From assembly GCF_009674775.1 (NCBI RefSeq), contig NZ_WKKE01000006.1:1-64000 (forward strand): DNA of 64,000 nt. Direction: 5' to 3'. Shown piece after piece: positions 38,980 to 47,528 of this stretch. A program made the translations under genes and the position numbers. This stretch comes from Flavobacterium sp. LC2016-23 (lineage in GTDB: Bacteria > Bacteroidota > Bacteroidia > Flavobacteriales > Flavobacteriaceae). Every line of letters begins with the position of its first letter. Position 1 is the stretch's first letter. The notes below the pieces were generated by a model. It did not search any database and was not told where the DNA came from. It saw only the letters and a list, made by a program, of their open reading frames with translations.

Positions 38980-39135
38980 CCTATCCTGAAAGCACCTATT
39001 GTTTAAAATTATCTCATGATCAAGTTTTTGATTTAGAGTCTGTTATCTTTATTTTGCTTAACTTTATTGGATGGGTTTTTAAATTTCAAACGAAACAAAA
39101 TGTTTTAATTTTTAACTCTAACTTCAATTATTGAA

Positions 39136-39777
39136 ATGAAGATCTCTATTGTTGTAACTCAGGAAGAACACTTCAAGTATGCGCAGGAAATTTGCGATAC
39201 AATAGAATCATCGGCTTTGCTAAGAGGCACGGGGATTGCTAAAAGGACTCCTGAATACATTCAGAAAAAAATGTCTAGCGGTGACGCGATGATTGCTCTG
39301 GCAGATGGAAAATTTGCAGGTTTTTGTTATATCGAAAGTTGGCAGCACGGAAAATTCGTGGCGCATTCCGGTTTAATCGTACACCCGGATTACAGAAGTT
39401 TAGGTTTGGCAAAAAAAATAAAATCAAAGGTTTTCGATTATTCATTGCAAAGATATCCTGATGCCAAAATATTTGGTATCACTACTGGTTTGGCAGTAAT
39501 GAAAATCAACTCTGATTTAGGTTATAAGCCAGTACCTTTCTCAGAACTTACAACAGATCCGAGTTTTTGGTCCGGTTGTAAAACTTGTACGAATTACGAA
39601 ATTCTAAAAAGCAAAGAAAACAAAATGTGTCTTTGTACCGGAATGCTCTACGATCCGAAAGAAAAACAAAAAGATCCGCCAAGACATCCATTTAATGAAG
39701 TTGTTTTGAAAAGGCTGAAAAAAATTAAACAAGCTTTATTCTTAAATAAGATAATCTCTATTGGCTTTTTATCTTAA
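39136..39777 (+). CDS. GNAT acyltransferase of the arginine cluster (ArgA-like role)
   Basis: 213 residues. GNAT fold with ESSALLRGTGIAKRTPEYIQ near the N-terminus, HSGLIVHPDYRSLGLAKKI containing the acyl-CoA pyrophosphate loop, and a late KINSDLGYKPV. As first gene of a cluster that otherwise lacks an N-acylglutamate synthase, it most likely acylates glutamate (acetyl or succinyl). Four cysteines, Cys148, Cys151, Cys165 and Cys167 (CxxC-x13-CxC), follow the fold and could bind metal. It is about 65 bases before argG. Confidence 0.8.
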   Translation: MKISIVVTQEEHFKYAQEICDTIESSALLRGTGIAKRTPEYIQKKMSSGDAMIALADGKFAGFCYIESWQHGKFVAHSGLIVHPDYRSLGLAKKIKSKVFDYSLQRYPDAKIFGITTGLAVMKINSDLGYKPVPFSELTTDPSFWSGCKTCTNYEILKSKENKMCLCTGMLYDPKEKQKDPPRHPFNEVVLKRLKKIKQALFLNKIISIGFLS

Positions 39778-39842
39778 GAATTTAAATTAAAAATAAATCT
39801 CAAACTTGCTGGATACGAAAGTATTAGCTTAAATTATAAAAA

Positions 39843-41036
39843 ATGAAAAAAGTTGTATTAGCTTATAGTGGAGGATTAGATACCTCGTATTGTTTGAAAT
39901 ATTTAAAAAATGAAAAAGGATACGAAGTTCATACTGTGCTTGTGGATACAGGAGGATTTGATGCAGAAGAATTGGCAGCTATAGAAAAAAGAGCTTACGA
40001 ATTAGGAAGCGCACAACATGCCAACCTGACTATTGTAGATAAATATTACGATAAAGCTATAAAATATTTGATTTTTGGAAATGTACTAAAAAACAATACG
40101 TACCCATTGTCAGTAAGTGCAGAGCGTGTTTTTCAGGCTATCGAAGCCATAAAATATGCTAAAAAAGTAGGAGCAAGTGCCATTGCGCACGGAAGTACAG
40201 GCGCAGGAAATGATCAGATTCGTTTTGATTTGATTTTCCAGACTATTGCTCCTGAAATTGAAATCATTACTCCAATTAGAGATTTGAAACTTTCAAGACA
40301 GGAAGAAGTGGATTATTTGTCTAAAAACGGTGTTCACTATTCCTGGGAAAAAGCACAATATTCGATCAATAAAGGACTTTGGGGAACCAGTGTTGGAGGA
40401 AAAGAAACACTAACTTCAAGCCAGCCATTGCCGGGTGACGCTTATCCTTCGCAATTGAAAAAAGAAGGAGAAGAAAAAGTAAGGTTACATTTTGAACAGG
40501 GAGAATTAGTGGGTTTAAACGGTCAGTTTGATAAGCCATCTAATAATATTGTAGCACTTGAAAAATTAGCAAATGCTTTTGCTATTGGAAGAGACATCCA
40601 CGTAGGGGATACAATTATAGGAATTAAGGGAAGAGTTGGTTTTGAAGCGGCAGCGCCCTTAATTATAATCAAAGCGCACCATTTATTAGAGAAACATACT
40701 TTAGGAAAATGGCAGCAGTACTGGAAAGAGCAATTAGGAAACTGGTACGGAATGTTATTTCACGAAGGTCAGTTTTTAGATCCAGTTATGCGTAACATTG
40801 AAACTTTCCTGCAAGACACACAAAAAACAGTAAACGGAGTGGTTACGGTTTCCTTAAAACCTTATCATTTTTCGCTTGACGGAATCGAGTCTGATAATGA
40901 TTTAATGAATACGGGTTTTGGTCAGTACGGCGAAATGAACAACGCCTGGACCTCTGACGATGCAAAAGGGTTTATTAAGATTTTGGGAAATGCCCAAAAC
41001 ATATTTTCATCTGTAAATCATTTAGATCATGATTAA
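39843..41036 (+). CDS. argG: Argininosuccinate synthase
   Basis: 397 residues. ATP pyrophosphatase loop AYSGGLDTSYCLKYL at the N-terminus, an AHGSTGAGNDQIRFD motif near residue 115 and a SINKGLWGTSVGG segment. It joins citrulline and aspartate using ATP. Its end overlaps argC's start by eight bases, so the two are tightly coupled. Normal length for type 2-like synthases in this phylum. Confidence 0.97.
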   Translation: MKKVVLAYSGGLDTSYCLKYLKNEKGYEVHTVLVDTGGFDAEELAAIEKRAYELGSAQHANLTIVDKYYDKAIKYLIFGNVLKNNTYPLSVSAERVFQAIEAIKYAKKVGASAIAHGSTGAGNDQIRFDLIFQTIAPEIEIITPIRDLKLSRQEEVDYLSKNGVHYSWEKAQYSINKGLWGTSVGGKETLTSSQPLPGDAYPSQLKKEGEEKVRLHFEQGELVGLNGQFDKPSNNIVALEKLANAFAIGRDIHVGDTIIGIKGRVGFEAAAPLIIIKAHHLLEKHTLGKWQQYWKEQLGNWYGMLFHEGQFLDPVMRNIETFLQDTQKTVNGVVTVSLKPYHFSLDGIESDNDLMNTGFGQYGEMNNAWTSDDAKGFIKILGNAQNIFSSVNHLDHD

Positions 41037-42006
41037 TGTCGGAATCATTGGTGGTTCGGGCTATACGGCCGGAGAACTCATCAGAATATTAATGTATCAT
41101 CCCAATGTAAAAATTGATTTTGTTTACAGCACCACAAATGCCGGGAAACCACTCTCTGTGGCGCACCATGATTTGATGGGAGATATCGAAATGAATTTTA
41201 CCGATGTTATAAACCCAACTGTAAATGTTGTTTTTTTGTGTCTTGGACACGGAAAATCCATTTCTTTTTTACAGGAAAATCAATTTGCAGGCCATACCAA
41301 AATTATCGATTTGGGAAATGATTTCAGATTGAATAAAGATGCTCATTTCGAAGGCAAAGATTTCATTTACGGTTTACCGGAACTGAATAAATCAGACATT
41401 AAAAGCGCCAATTATATTGCAAATCCGGGTTGTTTTGCCACTGCTATTCAATTGGCATTATTGCCCTTGGCGAAAAACAATCTGCTAAACAACGATATTC
41501 ATATCAATGCAACAACCGGAAGTACCGGTGCAGGAGTCGGACTTTCCGAAACATCTCATTTTAGCTGGAGAAATAATAATATGTCGCACTATAAAGCTTT
41601 TGAACACCAGCATTTGGGTGAAATTTCAGAAAGTTTAGTTCAGTTGCAGGATGATTTCGAAAGTGACTTGCTTTTTATTCCAAACAGAGGAGATTTTCCA
41701 AGAGGAATTTTTGCAACCTTATATACCCTTTCAGACGATAGTCTGGAACAATTGGTGTCTAAATACGAAGAGTTCTATCAAAACGAACCGTTTGTGACCG
41801 TTACAACGACTAATATCAATATGAAACAAGTCGTTCAAACCAATAAATGTATCATTAGTTTATTGAAAAAAGGAAACCGGGTTTTAATTACTTCTGTCAT
41901 TGACAACTTAACCAAAGGCGCCTCCGGACAGGCCGTTCAAAATATGAATTTAATGTTCGGATTAGAAGAAACCACAGGTTTACATTTGAAACCAAGCGGA
42001 TTTTAG
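41029..42006 (+). CDS. argC: N-acyl-gamma-glutamyl-phosphate reductase
   Basis: 325 residues. NADP-binding GIIGGSGYTAGELIRIL, catalytic Cys135 in NPGCFATAIQLAL, and a conserved His in FEHQHLGEI. It reduces N-acyl-glutamyl phosphate to the semialdehyde. Eight-base overlap with argG. The acyl group (acetyl or succinyl) cannot be read directly from this protein. Confidence 0.96.
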   Translation: MINVGIIGGSGYTAGELIRILMYHPNVKIDFVYSTTNAGKPLSVAHHDLMGDIEMNFTDVINPTVNVVFLCLGHGKSISFLQENQFAGHTKIIDLGNDFRLNKDAHFEGKDFIYGLPELNKSDIKSANYIANPGCFATAIQLALLPLAKNNLLNNDIHINATTGSTGAGVGLSETSHFSWRNNNMSHYKAFEHQHLGEISESLVQLQDDFESDLLFIPNRGDFPRGIFATLYTLSDDSLEQLVSKYEEFYQNEPFVTVTTTNINMKQVVQTNKCIISLLKKGNRVLITSVIDNLTKGASGQAVQNMNLMFGLEETTGLHLKPSGF

Positions 42007-42024
42007 AAAAAAAGTAAAAAAGTT

Positions 42025-42066
42025 AAAAGTTAGAGGTCAAACGTCTCTACGCAACTTCTAACTTTT
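42025..42066. repeat. Inverted repeat between argC and argD
   Basis: AAAAGTTAGA (42025-42034) and TCTAACTTTT (42057-42066) form a perfect 10-bp stem; AGTTAAAAGTT words surround it. It fills the 86-base spacer. Confidence 0.6.
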
Positions 42067-42092
42067 TACAAATAACATTTAACTTCAAGAAA

Positions 42093-43232
42093 ATGAACTT
42101 ATTTAACGTATACCCACTATATAATATCACCCCTGTAAAAGCCTTAGACTGCACAATTACAGATGAAAACGGAACAGAATACTTAGATTTATACAGCGGT
42201 CACGGTGTAATTTCTATCGGACACACACAGCCTGACTATGTAGCCAAATTAAAAAACCAACTGGATCATTTGGGGTTTTATTCGAATGCTATTCAGAATC
42301 CTTTACAGGTAGAATTGGCCCAGAAATTAGGAAAACTTTCCGGATTGGAAGATTACGAATTGTTTTTGTGCAGTTCCGGTGCTGAAGCCAATGAAAATGC
42401 TTTGAAATTAGCATCTTTCCACAATGGAAAATCCAGAGTTATCGCATTTCATAATTCCTTTCATGGAAGAACTTCTGCTGCAGTGGCTGTTACAGATAAC
42501 AAGAAAATTGTAGCGCCGATAAATGCACAGCAGGAAGTTACTTTTCTGCCTTTAAACCAAATTGAATTGGTAGAAGCAGAACTTCAAAAAGGAGATGTTT
42601 CAAGTGTAATTATAGAAGGAATTCAGGGCGTTGGAGGTTTAGATCAGGGCACAACAGAGTTTTTTCAGGCTTTGGAAAAAGCTTGTAAAAAACATGATGT
42701 GGTTCTGATTTTAGACGAAGTACAATCAGGATACGGAAGAAGCGGAAAGTTTTTTGCTTTCCAACACCACGGAATCACTGCTGATATTATTTCGGTAGCA
42801 AAAGGAATGGGGAATGGTTTTCCGGTTGGAGCCATTTTAATTGCACCAAAATTTGAAGCAAGTTTCGGATTGTTAGGAACTACTTTCGGCGGAAGCCATT
42901 TGTCTTGTGCTGCAGGAATTGCAGTGCTGGATGTAATCGAAAAACTGGATTTACAGAAAAATGTAAATGAAGTTTCGGCCTATTTCACGGAGCAGATCAA
43001 ACAAGTTCCGGGAATCAGGAAGGTAAAAGGAAAAGGATTAATGCTTGGAATTGAATTTGATTTTGATGTTGCGGCATTGAGAAAGAAATTAATTATTGAG
43101 AAACATATTTTTACAGGAAGTGCCAACAACAAAAATCTGTTAAGAATTTTACCTCCATTGACAGTCAAAAAAGCAGACATTGATACTTTTATCGTAGCTT
43201 TAAAAGAAAGTTTAGAAGAATTACAAAATTAA
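42093..43232 (+). CDS. argD: N-acylornithine aminotransferase
   Basis: 379 residues. Class III aminotransferase: substrate-site YLDLYSGHGVISIGH, GAEANENALKLA, FHNSFHGRT, ILDEVQSGYGRSGKFF and the PLP lysine Lys237 in SVAKGMGNGFPVGA. Position in the cluster points to conversion of N-acyl-glutamate semialdehyde to N-acyl-ornithine, though the family also covers ornithine and GABA aminotransferases. Confidence 0.93.
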   Translation: MNLFNVYPLYNITPVKALDCTITDENGTEYLDLYSGHGVISIGHTQPDYVAKLKNQLDHLGFYSNAIQNPLQVELAQKLGKLSGLEDYELFLCSSGAEANENALKLASFHNGKSRVIAFHNSFHGRTSAAVAVTDNKKIVAPINAQQEVTFLPLNQIELVEAELQKGDVSSVIIEGIQGVGGLDQGTTEFFQALEKACKKHDVVLILDEVQSGYGRSGKFFAFQHHGITADIISVAKGMGNGFPVGAILIAPKFEASFGLLGTTFGGSHLSCAAGIAVLDVIEKLDLQKNVNEVSAYFTEQIKQVPGIRKVKGKGLMLGIEFDFDVAALRKKLIIEKHIFTGSANNKNLLRILPPLTVKKADIDTFIVALKESLEELQN

Positions 43233-43238
43233 ATTTCG

Positions 43239-43275
43239 TTAAACCCGACAGGTTTTTAAAACCTGTCGGGTTTAA
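43239..43275. repeat. Perfect 18-bp inverted repeat between argD and proA
   Basis: TTAAACCCGACAGGTTTT and its exact complement are separated by a single T. As RNA it would form a long hairpin that resembles a terminator but has only a short U tract. It may reduce read-through or protect the upstream mRNA. Confidence 0.85.
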
Positions 43276-43322
43276 AATAAGTTTCAATAAAAAGAAACCA
43301 CCAAAAAACAACCAACTGAATT

Positions 43323-44516
43323 ATGAATCCATTATCAATTGAAAAGCGAAATCTGGTTTTGCGCGCTATGGCAAAGCTGGTCGGGCAGGAGCGTAGCAGC
43401 ATAATTCTCACCAATCAGGCCGATTTGCAAGCGTATGACGGAGCCGATTTAGCAATGGAAGAACGCCTCAAAGTAGATGATAAAAAAGTCGACGAGATGA
43501 TTTTATCCCTGAATCAACTGGCTTCCCAGGCAGATCCGGTGGGAGTAGAACGTTTTCATTTTGTGCATGATAATGGAATTAAAGTGATCAATAAAACCGC
43601 TGCTTTCGGAACGATTCTCATTATTTACGAATCCCGTCCCGATGTAACGATTGAAGCAGGTGGAATTGCTTTTAAATCCGGAAATAAGATTTTATTAAAA
43701 GGCGGAAAAGAAGCTTTAAAATCCAACTTGAAAATTGTGGACCTATGGCATCAGGCTTTAGAAGAAAACGGAGTTTCAAAAGAGTGGGTGGAGTATCTGA
43801 ATTATAATCGTGCAGAAACACAGGCTTTTTTAGAAAAACCAACTCAAAAAGTAGATTTAATTGTTCCGAGAGGAGGAGAAAAACTAATTGAGTTTGTAAA
43901 AGCACACGCTACTTGTCCGGTTATTGTAAGCGGACGCGGGAATAATTTTGTTTACGTTCATGAAAGAGCCGATACCGATTTGGCTTTAAAAGTAATTTTA
44001 AACGCTAAAACATCTAAAATCTCGGCTTGCAATGCAGTGGATAAAGTTTTAATAGATTCAAAATTGCCCAACTTTGAAGGCTTTACCGCAATTTTAATCG
44101 AAGAATTAAAAGAACACAAGGTTGAAGTTATCGTGGATGACTCTTTGAAAAGTTTCGAAGATACAGAAACACTTCAAAATGAAGATATCTGGTACGAAGA
44201 GTTTCTGGATTATAAAATTGTCATAGGAACGATTGATTCTGAGGAAAACGCAATCAAAAAAATCAACAAATATTGCGGCGGACATTCGGCTGTAATTATT
44301 ACACGAGACGATAAAGCAGCACAGGAATTTATGGAAGCGATTGACGCAGCAGCGGTTTATCAGAACGCTTCAACCCGATTTACAGACGGAGGACAATTTG
44401 GTTTAGGCGGAGAATTAGCCATAAGTACAGATAAATTGCACCAAAGAGGACCAATCGGCCTGCAGCATCTCGTTACCAATAAATGGTATGTTTATGGAGA
44501 TGGGCAAATTAGATAA
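43323..44516 (+). CDS. proA: Glutamate-5-semialdehyde dehydrogenase
   Basis: 397 residues. Gamma-glutamyl phosphate reductase fold with the family motif around VPRGGEKLIEFV, a NVFVYVHE-like segment, and catalytic Cys236 in KISACNAVDKVLID. It reduces glutamyl-5-phosphate made by the next gene, proB, on the route to proline. Slightly shorter than the E. coli enzyme. The spacer to proB (269 bases) is full of repeats. Confidence 0.95.
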   Translation: MNPLSIEKRNLVLRAMAKLVGQERSSIILTNQADLQAYDGADLAMEERLKVDDKKVDEMILSLNQLASQADPVGVERFHFVHDNGIKVINKTAAFGTILIIYESRPDVTIEAGGIAFKSGNKILLKGGKEALKSNLKIVDLWHQALEENGVSKEWVEYLNYNRAETQAFLEKPTQKVDLIVPRGGEKLIEFVKAHATCPVIVSGRGNNFVYVHERADTDLALKVILNAKTSKISACNAVDKVLIDSKLPNFEGFTAILIEELKEHKVEVIVDDSLKSFEDTETLQNEDIWYEEFLDYKIVIGTIDSEENAIKKINKYCGGHSAVIITRDDKAAQEFMEAIDAAAVYQNASTRFTDGGQFGLGGELAISTDKLHQRGPIGLQHLVTNKWYVYGDGQIR

Positions 44517-44775
44517 TTGAGATAATTGAGATAATTTGGTAATTAGATAATTTTAGATTGTTGATTGGAATTTGTAGTTTCAAATGAAGTATTGTGATAA
44601 TTGAAATTTTATTCAATCTATTTCGAATTTGGAATTTTAAAATTTGGTATTTATTAAGACAAAGCTTTGCGACCCTTGCGTTTATAAGCGTCAGACAATA
44701 AAAAAAACTTTGCGCCCCTTGCGGTAAAAACACACAATATAAAACTTAGGCTCTTAGCAACTAAGAACCTTAGCC
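44514..44775. repeat. Repeat-filled spacer between proA and proB
   Basis: Three kinds of repeat follow one another. First, ATAATTGAG in tandem at 44514-44545. Second, two copies of CTTTGCGACCCTTGCG-like sequence near 44654 and 44710. Third, CTTAG/CTAAG words at 44741-44775. No gene or promoter that I can support lies here. Confidence 0.6.
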
Positions 44776-44785
44776 ACTAAAAAAA

Positions 44786-45547
44786 ATGACTAAAAAGCGG
44801 ATTTTATTAAAAATAGGAAGTAATACTTTAACCAAGGAAACCAATCATATTTCTCGGGGAAAGATTGAAGATATTGGAATGCAGATAGCGGCTCTCAACA
44901 AAGATTACGAATTTGTAATCGTGAGTTCCGGAGCGATTGCAGCCGCAAAACAATTTGTAAAACTGGAAAGCAAAGGAAAAGAAATTGCCATGAAACAAGC
45001 TTTAGCATCCATTGGACAGCCCCATTTAATGCGGATATTCCATGAAAATTTCAGCGATTTGGGATTATTGACTTCCCAGTGTTTGCTGTCTTATTCTGAT
45101 TTCGAAAAAGATCAGTCGAAAGTAAACATTGTCAATACCATTAACGTTTTGGTGGAGAACAATTATATTCCGATTATTAATGAAAATGATACCGTTGCCA
45201 CAGATGAGATCCGGTTTGGTGACAACGATAAATTAGCAGCTTTAACGGCAGTGCTGCTAAATGTTGATATTCTGATTATTGCCACCAATACAAACGGAAT
45301 TTACACCAAAGATTCCATTCACTATGAAAATCCTGAAACCATTAAAGTGGTACAGGATCTAAAAGAATTAGAAAAAGAAATCGGAGAGTCAAAATCATCA
45401 CACGGAACCGGTGGCATGCAGTCCAAAATTGAAGCGGCCGGAATTGCAAAAGCGGCTGGGATTGAAATCTGGATTGTCAACGGATTAGAGGATAATTTTA
45501 TTTTGAAAGCATTAAAAGACGAAATTCCGTTCACAAAGATTGTGTAA
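44786..45547 (+). CDS. proB: Glutamate 5-kinase (kinase domain only)
   Basis: 253 residues. Amino-acid kinase fold: LLKIGSNTLT at the N-terminus, VIVSSGAIAAAK, IINENDTVATDEIRFGDNDKLAA (catalytic and substrate segments), and KSSHGTGGMQSKIEAA. It lacks the C-terminal PUA domain found in E. coli ProB (367 residues), as is common in Bacteroidota. It phosphorylates glutamate for ProA. Feedback inhibition by proline may be altered, which I infer and cannot see. Confidence 0.95.
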   Translation: MTKKRILLKIGSNTLTKETNHISRGKIEDIGMQIAALNKDYEFVIVSSGAIAAAKQFVKLESKGKEIAMKQALASIGQPHLMRIFHENFSDLGLLTSQCLLSYSDFEKDQSKVNIVNTINVLVENNYIPIINENDTVATDEIRFGDNDKLAALTAVLLNVDILIIATNTNGIYTKDSIHYENPETIKVVQDLKELEKEIGESKSSHGTGGMQSKIEAAGIAKAAGIEIWIVNGLEDNFILKALKDEIPFTKIV

Positions 45548-45550
45548 AAT

Positions 45551-45596
45551 GTTTATTTGTTTAATCGTTAATTCGGTTATCGATAAACAAATAAAC
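45551..45596. repeat. Inverted repeat between proB and argF'
   Basis: GTTTATTTGTTTA (45551-45563) and TAAACAAATAAAC (45584-45596) form a perfect 13-bp stem, extended by TCG/CGA after one bulged base. AAACAAATTAACAATTAAAC continues the same words up to the next gene. Confidence 0.7.
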
Positions 45597-45627
45597 GGTT
45601 AAACAAATTAACAATTAAACAAAAAAC

Positions 45628-46575
45628 ATGAATTACATTTCAATAAAAGACATCAACTCGTTATCAAAATGGGTAAGAAGCGCGTTAAAAATCAAAAAGA
45701 ACCCGCTTAAAAATCAGAGTCTAGGAAGAAATAAAACCTTAGGGATGTTGTTTTTCAATCCGAGTTTAAGAACGCGTCTGAGTACTCAAAAGGCCGCTTT
45801 AAACCTGGGAATGAATGTCATGGTCATGAACTTCACCAACGAAGGCTGGACATTGGAATTTGAAGACGGAGCCATAATGAATTCAGGAGCTTCGGAACAT
45901 ATTAAGGAAGCGGCGGAAGTAGTATCACAATACTGTGATATTATCGCCATTCGTGCTTTTGCAGGTTTAGAAGACAAAGAGAAAGATTATGCCGAAACGG
46001 TCATTTCCGGATTCCTAAAATATGCAACAGTGCCGATTGTGAATATGGAAAGCGCTGTGCGTCACCCACTTCAGTCTCTGGCAGATGCTATCACGATGGA
46101 AGAATACAAAACAGAACACAAACCAAAAGTAGTGCTTTCGTGGGCACCGCATCCCAAAGCGTTACCTCAGGCAGTAGCCAATTCATTTGTAGAAATGATG
46201 CAACTCCAGAAAAACATGGATTTTGTGATTACACATCCGGAAGGCTACGAACTGAGTCCGGAAATCACCAAAGACTGCAAAATTGAATACGACCAAAACA
46301 AAGCTTTCGAAAACGCCGATTTCGTGTACGTGAAAAACTGGAGTAATTTTAACGACTACGGAAAAGTAACTAATATTGATCCCGAGTGGACTGTTACCGC
46401 CGAGAAAATGGCATTGACAAACAACGGAAAATTCATGCATTGCCTTCCGGTACGTCGTAACGTAATTGTAAGCGACGAAGTGCTGGACAGCGAGAATTCA
46501 ATCGTAATTCAGCAGGCCAATAACAGAACCTATTCGGCACAATTGGTGTTGCAGAAGATTTTAAAGAAGTTATAA
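45628..46575 (+). CDS. N-acylornithine carbamoyltransferase (ArgF')
   Basis: 315 residues. Transcarbamoylase with the carbamoyl-phosphate motif FFNPSLRTRLS (normally STRTR), an HPLQSLAD segment and HCLPVRRNVIVSDEV. The APHPKALPQAV 'proline loop' marks the N-acyl branch, which uses N-acetyl- or N-succinyl-ornithine rather than ornithine. Residue 89, just before the conserved Glu-His-Ile, is serine in a loop known to set acyl preference. It makes N-acyl-citrulline. The gene name argF' follows Bacteroides usage. Confidence 0.93.
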   Translation: MNYISIKDINSLSKWVRSALKIKKNPLKNQSLGRNKTLGMLFFNPSLRTRLSTQKAALNLGMNVMVMNFTNEGWTLEFEDGAIMNSGASEHIKEAAEVVSQYCDIIAIRAFAGLEDKEKDYAETVISGFLKYATVPIVNMESAVRHPLQSLADAITMEEYKTEHKPKVVLSWAPHPKALPQAVANSFVEMMQLQKNMDFVITHPEGYELSPEITKDCKIEYDQNKAFENADFVYVKNWSNFNDYGKVTNIDPEWTVTAEKMALTNNGKFMHCLPVRRNVIVSDEVLDSENSIVIQQANNRTYSAQLVLQKILKKL

Positions 46576-46576
46576 A

Positions 46577-46670
46577 TAAGGTACAAAGGTGCAAAGTTGC
46601 AAAGGAGCAAAGGCCTCAGGCCTTTATAAAAACCTTTGAACCTTTGAGCCTCTGGACCTCTGAACCTAAA
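46577..46670. repeat. AAAGGTGCAAAG tandem and inverted repeat before argB
   Basis: GTACAAAGGTGCAAAG, TTGCAAAGGAGCAAAG and then the inverted set CCTTTGAACCTTTGAG. The centre is AAAGGCCT, one C, AGGCCTTT (46609-46625). The whole 98-base spacer can fold into one long hairpin. Confidence 0.7.
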
Positions 46671-46673
46671 AAA

Positions 46674-47444
46674 ATGGTAACAGTAATAAAAATAGGCGGA
46701 AACATAATTGACAATCCAACCGAATTAGAACAGTTTTTAACTGATTTTTCTAAAATTGAAGGTTACAAAGTGTTAGTTCACGGAGGAGGAAAATCCGCTA
46801 CAAAGATGGCTGAAAGTATTGGCTTAGTTCCACAGATGATTGAAGGCCGACGTATTACAGATGCCCCGATGCTGGATGTGGTTGTTATGATTTATGCAGG
46901 GCAGATCAATAAACATATCATAGCGCAATTGCAATCGAAAGACAATAATGCTATTGGTTTTTCGGGAGCTGACGGAAATCTGATTCAGTCGACAAAACGC
47001 AATCACCCATCAATCGATTATGGTTTTGTGGGAGATGTAAAACAGGTAAATACAAAATTACTGGCAACGATGCTCGAAAACGGAATTGTTCCTGTCTTCT
47101 GCGCGATTACACATGATAAAAACGGACAGTTGTTAAACACAAACGCTGATACAATTGCAAGCGAACTGTCAATTGCCCTGTCTGAAGTTTTTGAGGTTAC
47201 GTTAACGTATTGTTTTGAAAAACAAGGTGTTTTGCAGGATTCAGAAGATGATTCCTCCGTAATTACAGCGATTAATGAAGAACTGTACCAAAAACTGAAA
47301 GCCGAAAAAGTGATCCATTCAGGAATGATTCCCAAGTTAGATAATTGTTTTAATAGTTTAGCAAGAGGTGTTCAGAAAATCAAAATCGGACATCACAAAA
47401 TGCTTCAGAATCCTGATACGTTGCATACCACTATTACATTATAA
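46674..47444 (+). CDS. argB: N-acylglutamate kinase
   Basis: 256 residues from the ATG at 46674. VTVIKIGGNIIDNP at the N-terminus, LVHGGGKSATKMAESIG, a GRRITDAPMLDVV segment and NTNADTIASELSIAL. It phosphorylates N-acetyl- or N-succinyl-glutamate. An upstream in-frame start at 46644 would lie inside the repeat spacer and add residues not normally found, so it is rejected. Confidence 0.95.
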   Translation: MVTVIKIGGNIIDNPTELEQFLTDFSKIEGYKVLVHGGGKSATKMAESIGLVPQMIEGRRITDAPMLDVVVMIYAGQINKHIIAQLQSKDNNAIGFSGADGNLIQSTKRNHPSIDYGFVGDVKQVNTKLLATMLENGIVPVFCAITHDKNGQLLNTNADTIASELSIALSEVFEVTLTYCFEKQGVLQDSEDDSSVITAINEELYQKLKAEKVIHSGMIPKLDNCFNSLARGVQKIKIGHHKMLQNPDTLHTTITL

Positions 47445-47451
47445 AAGAAAA

Positions 47452-47510
47452 AGTTGCTAAGTTTCTAAGAAACCAAGACTTTTGCATCTTAGGACCTCAG
47501 AACCTAAGCA
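47452..47510. repeat. AGTTGCTAAGTTTCTAAG inverted repeat between argB and argE-like
   Basis: The left arm AGTTGCTAAGTTTCTAAGA is largely the complement of the right arm (CTTAGGACCTCAG and AACCTAAGCAACT). It is imperfect, with an insertion in the right arm. Same CTTAG vocabulary as at 38695 and 44741. Confidence 0.6.
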
Positions 47511-47528
47511 ACTCAGTACCAAATAAAA

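Noticed and set aside
38949..39134. 61-codon frame with TTG start in the arg leader
   Set aside because: Atypical amino-acid composition, no initiation signals, and it ends just before the GNAT start; better explained as untranslated leader.
44514..44785. tRNA or small RNA in the proA-proB spacer
   Set aside because: No cloverleaf can be drawn and the sequence is low-complexity repeats.
46644..46673. Upstream extension of argB
   Set aside because: It falls in the inverted-repeat spacer and adds residues not found in the family; ATG 46674 starts the conserved fold.
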